DNA from: Nitriliruptoraceae bacterium
GTDB taxonomy: Bacteria > Actinomycetota > Nitriliruptoria > Nitriliruptorales > Nitriliruptoraceae
Assembly (NCBI GenBank): GCA_003554005.1
Contig: PWEU01000056.1
Location: forward strand, 1-7,783
Length of the DNA: 7,783 nt
Direction: 5' to 3'
Below, piece after piece: positions 5,587 through 7,783 of this stretch (positions are counted from its first letter, which is position 1; every line of letters begins with the position of its first letter). The notes beneath the pieces were generated by a model that saw only the letters and a list, made by a program, of their open reading frames with translations, had not been told where the DNA came from and ran no database searches. Made by a program: the position numbers and the translations under genes.

Positions 5587-7262
5587 GCATGCCCGCCCTG
5601 GACACGACCAGGCCGGTGCTCGAGGGCACCGGCGTCAGCCCCGGCATCGCGATCGGCCCGATGGTGCACATGGGTGCCCCGATCGCCGAGCTGCCGGGAC
5701 CCGTCAGCGGCGGGGGGCCCGACATCGAGTTCGGGAGGGCCCAGCGGGCTCTCGACGAGGTGGCCCGGGACCTGGAGCAGCGCCGCGACCGGGCCGAGGG
5801 TGACGCCTTCGCGGTTCTGGATGCGCTGTCGATGCTGGCACGGGACCCGGCCCTGATCGACGCGGTCGGGGCGGAGGTCGACGGCGGACGGCCTGCGCCG
5901 CACGCGGTGGACGCCGCCATCGCGGGCTTCCGCACCATGCTGGAGGCCGCCGGCGGGTACCTCGCCGAGCGGGCCGCCGATCTCACCGACCTGCGCAACC
6001 GCGCGGTCGCCCGGCTGCTGCACCTCCCGATGCCGGGCATCCCGGAGCACGAGGCACCCTTCGTGCTGGCCGCCGAGGACCTCGCGCCGGCCGACACCGT
6101 CGACCTGCGCCCCGGGCACGTCCTGGCGATCGTGACCAGCCGCGGCGGGCCCACCAGCCACACGGCGATCATCGCCAAGGCCATGGGCCTGCCCTGCATC
6201 GTCGGGTGCGTCGGCATCGCCGAGGTCGACGACGAGACGCTCGTGATCGTCGACGGGTCCGCGGGACGTGTCACCGCCGACCCCGACGCCGACGAGATCG
6301 CCGCCGCCGAGCGGCGGAAGGAGGCCCGCGAGGCGCTGCTGGCCAGCTCCGCCGGGCCCGGCGTCACCGCCGACGGACACGGCGTGCAGCTGCTGCTCAA
6401 CATCGGCTCCGCCGCCGCGGGTGCCGCCGAGGAGGTCGACGCTGAGGGGGTCGGCCTGCTGCGCACCGAGTTCCTGTTCCTGGACCGCACCACGGAGCCG
6501 ACCGTCGAGGAGCAGACAGCGTCCTACCACGAGATCTTCGCCGGGTTCGCCGGTCGCAAGGTCGTCGTGCGGACACTGGACGTCGGCGCCGACAAGCCGC
6601 TGCCCTTCGTCGAGCCCGGCCCGGGCGACAACCCGGCGCTCGGGCTCCGTGGCTGGCGGTTGATCGCCAACAACCCGGGGCTGATCGAACGGCAGCTCGA
6701 GGCGATCGCCGCGGCGGCCGCCACCGCGCCCTGCGAGGTGTGGGTGATGGCGCCCATGATCGCCACCGTCACCGAGGCGGAGGACTTCGTGGCGCTCGCC
6801 CGGGCCGCGGGCATCGCGACCGCCGGGGTGATGGTCGAGGTACCGGCGCTCGCGCTGCAGGCCGAACGCCTGGTCGAGGTCGTCGACTTCGTCTCGCTGG
6901 GGACCAACGACCTGTCCCAGTACACCTTCGCTGCCGACCGGCTCGTCGGTGAGCTCGGCGAGCTCCTCGACCCCTGGCAACCAGCGGTGCTGGAGCTGAT
7001 CGCCCGCACGGCCACTGCGGGCCGGGCGGCCGGGGTCCCGGTGGGCGTGTGCGGCGAGGCGGCCAGTGACCCGAACCTGGCGCTCGTGCTGACCGGCTTC
7101 GGCTGCACGTCGCTGTCGATGTCCGCCAACGCCGTGGCTGAGGTCCGCGCCGGACTGGCCACCACCACCCTTGAGCGGTGCGAGGAGCTCGCGACCCTCG
7201 CCCTGACCGGCACCGACGGACGGGACGCCCGCACCCGGGTGCTCGCCGCGCTCACCGGCTGA
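5583..7262 (+). CDS. ptsI: PTS enzyme I (phosphoenolpyruvate-protein phosphotransferase)
   Basis: 559 residues, close to the usual 570 or so. It autophosphorylates from PEP and passes phosphate to HPr. The N-terminal part, with the HPr-binding helical region (about 50-150), leads to the swivelling domain with active His193 in TSRGGPTSHTAIIAKAMG. The PEP-binding barrel shows GLLRTEFLFL (291-300) with Arg294, TLDVGADKPLPF (331-342), NPALGLRGWR (350-359), MVEVPALAL (417-425), SLGTNDLSQYTFAADR (438-453) and VCGEAASDP (489-497) with Cys490. All catalytic positions are kept; RGWR replaces the common RAIR after Arg356. GTG5583 overlaps the ptsH stop (GTGA) and has GAGG only four bases upstream; ATG5589, ten bases from the same site, is an equally good start. 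Last gene of the operon, 36 bp from the convergent gene. Confidence 0.97.
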   Translation: MSMPALDTTRPVLEGTGVSPGIAIGPMVHMGAPIAELPGPVSGGGPDIEFGRAQRALDEVARDLEQRRDRAEGDAFAVLDALSMLARDPALIDAVGAEVDGGRPAPHAVDAAIAGFRTMLEAAGGYLAERAADLTDLRNRAVARLLHLPMPGIPEHEAPFVLAAEDLAPADTVDLRPGHVLAIVTSRGGPTSHTAIIAKAMGLPCIVGCVGIAEVDDETLVIVDGSAGRVTADPDADEIAAAERRKEAREALLASSAGPGVTADGHGVQLLLNIGSAAAGAAEEVDAEGVGLLRTEFLFLDRTTEPTVEEQTASYHEIFAGFAGRKVVVRTLDVGADKPLPFVEPGPGDNPALGLRGWRLIANNPGLIERQLEAIAAAAATAPCEVWVMAPMIATVTEAEDFVALARAAGIATAGVMVEVPALALQAERLVEVVDFVSLGTNDLSQYTFAADRLVGELGELLDPWQPAVLELIARTATAGRAAGVPVGVCGEAASDPNLALVLTGFGCTSLSMSANAVAEVRAGLATTTLERCEELATLALTGTDGRDARTRVLAALTG

Positions 7263-7280
7263 GGTGCCGAACCCGATCCC

Positions 7281-7319
7281 CTGGCCGCGCGCTGCCGATC
7301 ACTCCCGGCGCGCGGCCAG
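7281..7319. terminator. Bidirectional GC-rich terminator candidate
   Basis: CTGGCCGCGCG (7281-7291) and CGCGCGGCCAG (7309-7319) are perfect 11-bp inverted copies, extendable by C7292-G7308 and C7280-G7320, around a loop of about 15 bases. It begins 18 bases after the ptsI stop. There is no T-run on either side, as is common in high-GC actinomycetes. The right arm lies in the last codons of the opposing oxidoreductase gene and the loop holds its stop codon, so it could end transcription in both directions. Confidence 0.65.
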
Positions 7320-7783
7320 GACCATCCTCGCGGCGTTGTAGCCGTTCACGGCCATCACGCTGCCGCCGGGGTAGGTCCCGGCGCCGCACAGCCACACCCC
7401 CTCCATCGGGGTGTCGGCGCTCAGCCGCCGGTCCCACATGTGGTCCGGGAGGCACTCGCCCTGGAAGATGTGCCCGCCGGTGAGCCCCACCTCGCGCTCG
7501 ATGTCGGGCGGACCGAGCACCTCCACCTCCACGACCGAGTCGGCGAAGCCGTCGCAGAACCGGGCGATGGAGCCGATCGCGAGCTCGGCCACCTCGTCGC
7601 GGCGCGTATCCCACCCGCCGACCAGGTCGTAGGGGACCGGCTGGGCGAACACGCTGAGCAAGTGCCGGCCCTCGGGCGCGATCGAGGGGTCGTAGGCGGT
7701 CTGCAGGTAGTCCTCGGTCCACAGCCACTCGGGCAGTTCCCCGCCCTGTGCGGCGGCGAACCCGTCACGCCACTGGGCCGCGG
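7299..7783 (-). CDS. Phytoene-desaturase/PYROXD2-like FAD oxidoreductase, C-terminal part
   Basis: Partial: 160 codons plus stop, open to the right edge. The reading frame passes through the leftmost possible starts without a stop, so the beginning lies outside the window. The C-terminal block has GGHIFQGECLPDHMW, then TPMEGVWLCGAGTYPGGSVM and NGYNAARMVL. This is the closing FAD-contact region (LCGAGTxPGG.. GYNAA) of the carotenoid desaturase-like amine-oxidase superfamily, in the form found in PYROXD2-type proteins. Such proteins bind FAD and are predicted oxidoreductases of unclear substrate; true carotenoid desaturases are less likely because no carotenoid gene is adjacent. Ahead of that block are SVFAQPVPYDLVGGWDTRRDEVA and VEVLGPPDIEREVGL, typical of the substrate domain. 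It converges on ptsI and is probably unrelated to sugar uptake. Confidence 0.86.
   Translation of the reverse strand, partial: AAQWRDGFAAAQGGELPEWLWTEDYLQTAYDPSIAPEGRHLLSVFAQPVPYDLVGGWDTRRDEVAELAIGSIARFCDGFADSVVEVEVLGPPDIEREVGLTGGHIFQGECLPDHMWDRRLSADTPMEGVWLCGAGTYPGGSVMAVNGYNAARMVLAARRE

Noticed and set aside
5049..6980. 643-codon minus-strand open frame opposite ptsI
   Set aside because: Long, but antisense to a well-conserved enzyme I with every active residue, no recognisable domain, and composition typical of a shadow frame.
7299..7661. Complete 120-residue protein starting at TTG7661
   Set aside because: The same frame stays open to the window edge with matching family sequence upstream, so this is an internal leucine codon of a longer, cut-off gene.
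1..7783. Mobile elements, CRISPR arrays, tRNA or rRNA genes
   Set aside because: No transposase or integrase, no regularly spaced repeats, no tRNA-like cloverleaf or rRNA stretch was seen on either strand.

Overview
The window is GC-rich DNA with GTG starts, tightly packed overlapping genes and strong Shine-Dalgarno sites. This points to a high-GC actinomycete; the genus cannot be resolved from the sequence alone. It holds ten genes. Eight on the + strand form one apparent operon (502-7262). Each side is flanked by a partial minus-strand gene: the N-terminal part of an IlvG-like thiamine-diphosphate enzyme (326 down to the left edge) and the C-terminal part of a phytoene-desaturase/PYROXD2-like FAD oxidoreductase (right edge down to 7299).

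The operon is a self-contained phosphotransferase (PTS) module for a sugar alcohol. In order it encodes a DeoR/FruR-type repressor, a PfkB-family 1-phosphofructokinase (fruK), the EIIC, EIIB and EIIA of a mannitol-type PTS permease as three separate proteins, a zinc-dependent medium-chain dehydrogenase, HPr (ptsH) and enzyme I (ptsI). All phosphorelay residues are present: His193 in EI, His20 in HPr, His66 in EIIA, Cys16 in EIIB, and the GGIHEIYFPYVL motif in EIIC. Phosphate can therefore pass from PEP to the incoming hexitol using only proteins encoded here. The hexitol phosphate would then be oxidised by the dehydrogenase, and FruK would add a second phosphate to give fructose 1,6-bisphosphate.

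The gene combination is biochemically suggestive. Classical mannitol operons use a long-chain MtlD dehydrogenase that makes fructose 6-phosphate and have no need of 1-phosphofructokinase. Here the dehydrogenase is of a different superfamily and FruK is the second gene. An attractive reading is that the dehydrogenase oxidises the carbon next to the phosphate and makes fructose 1-phosphate, the FruK substrate. This is inference; other polyols (sorbitol, galactitol, arabitol) remain possible.

Regulatory structure: a divergent intergenic region (327-501) carries a 17-bp palindrome, a TGTT-rich AT-rich patch and a good -35/-10 candidate just before the repressor gene. Two perfect hairpins lie in tandem between fruK and the EIIC gene. 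The operon ends at a strong GC-rich inverted repeat in the 36-bp convergent gap, which also covers the end of the opposing gene. No RNA genes, insertion sequences, CRISPR arrays or attachment sites were seen.
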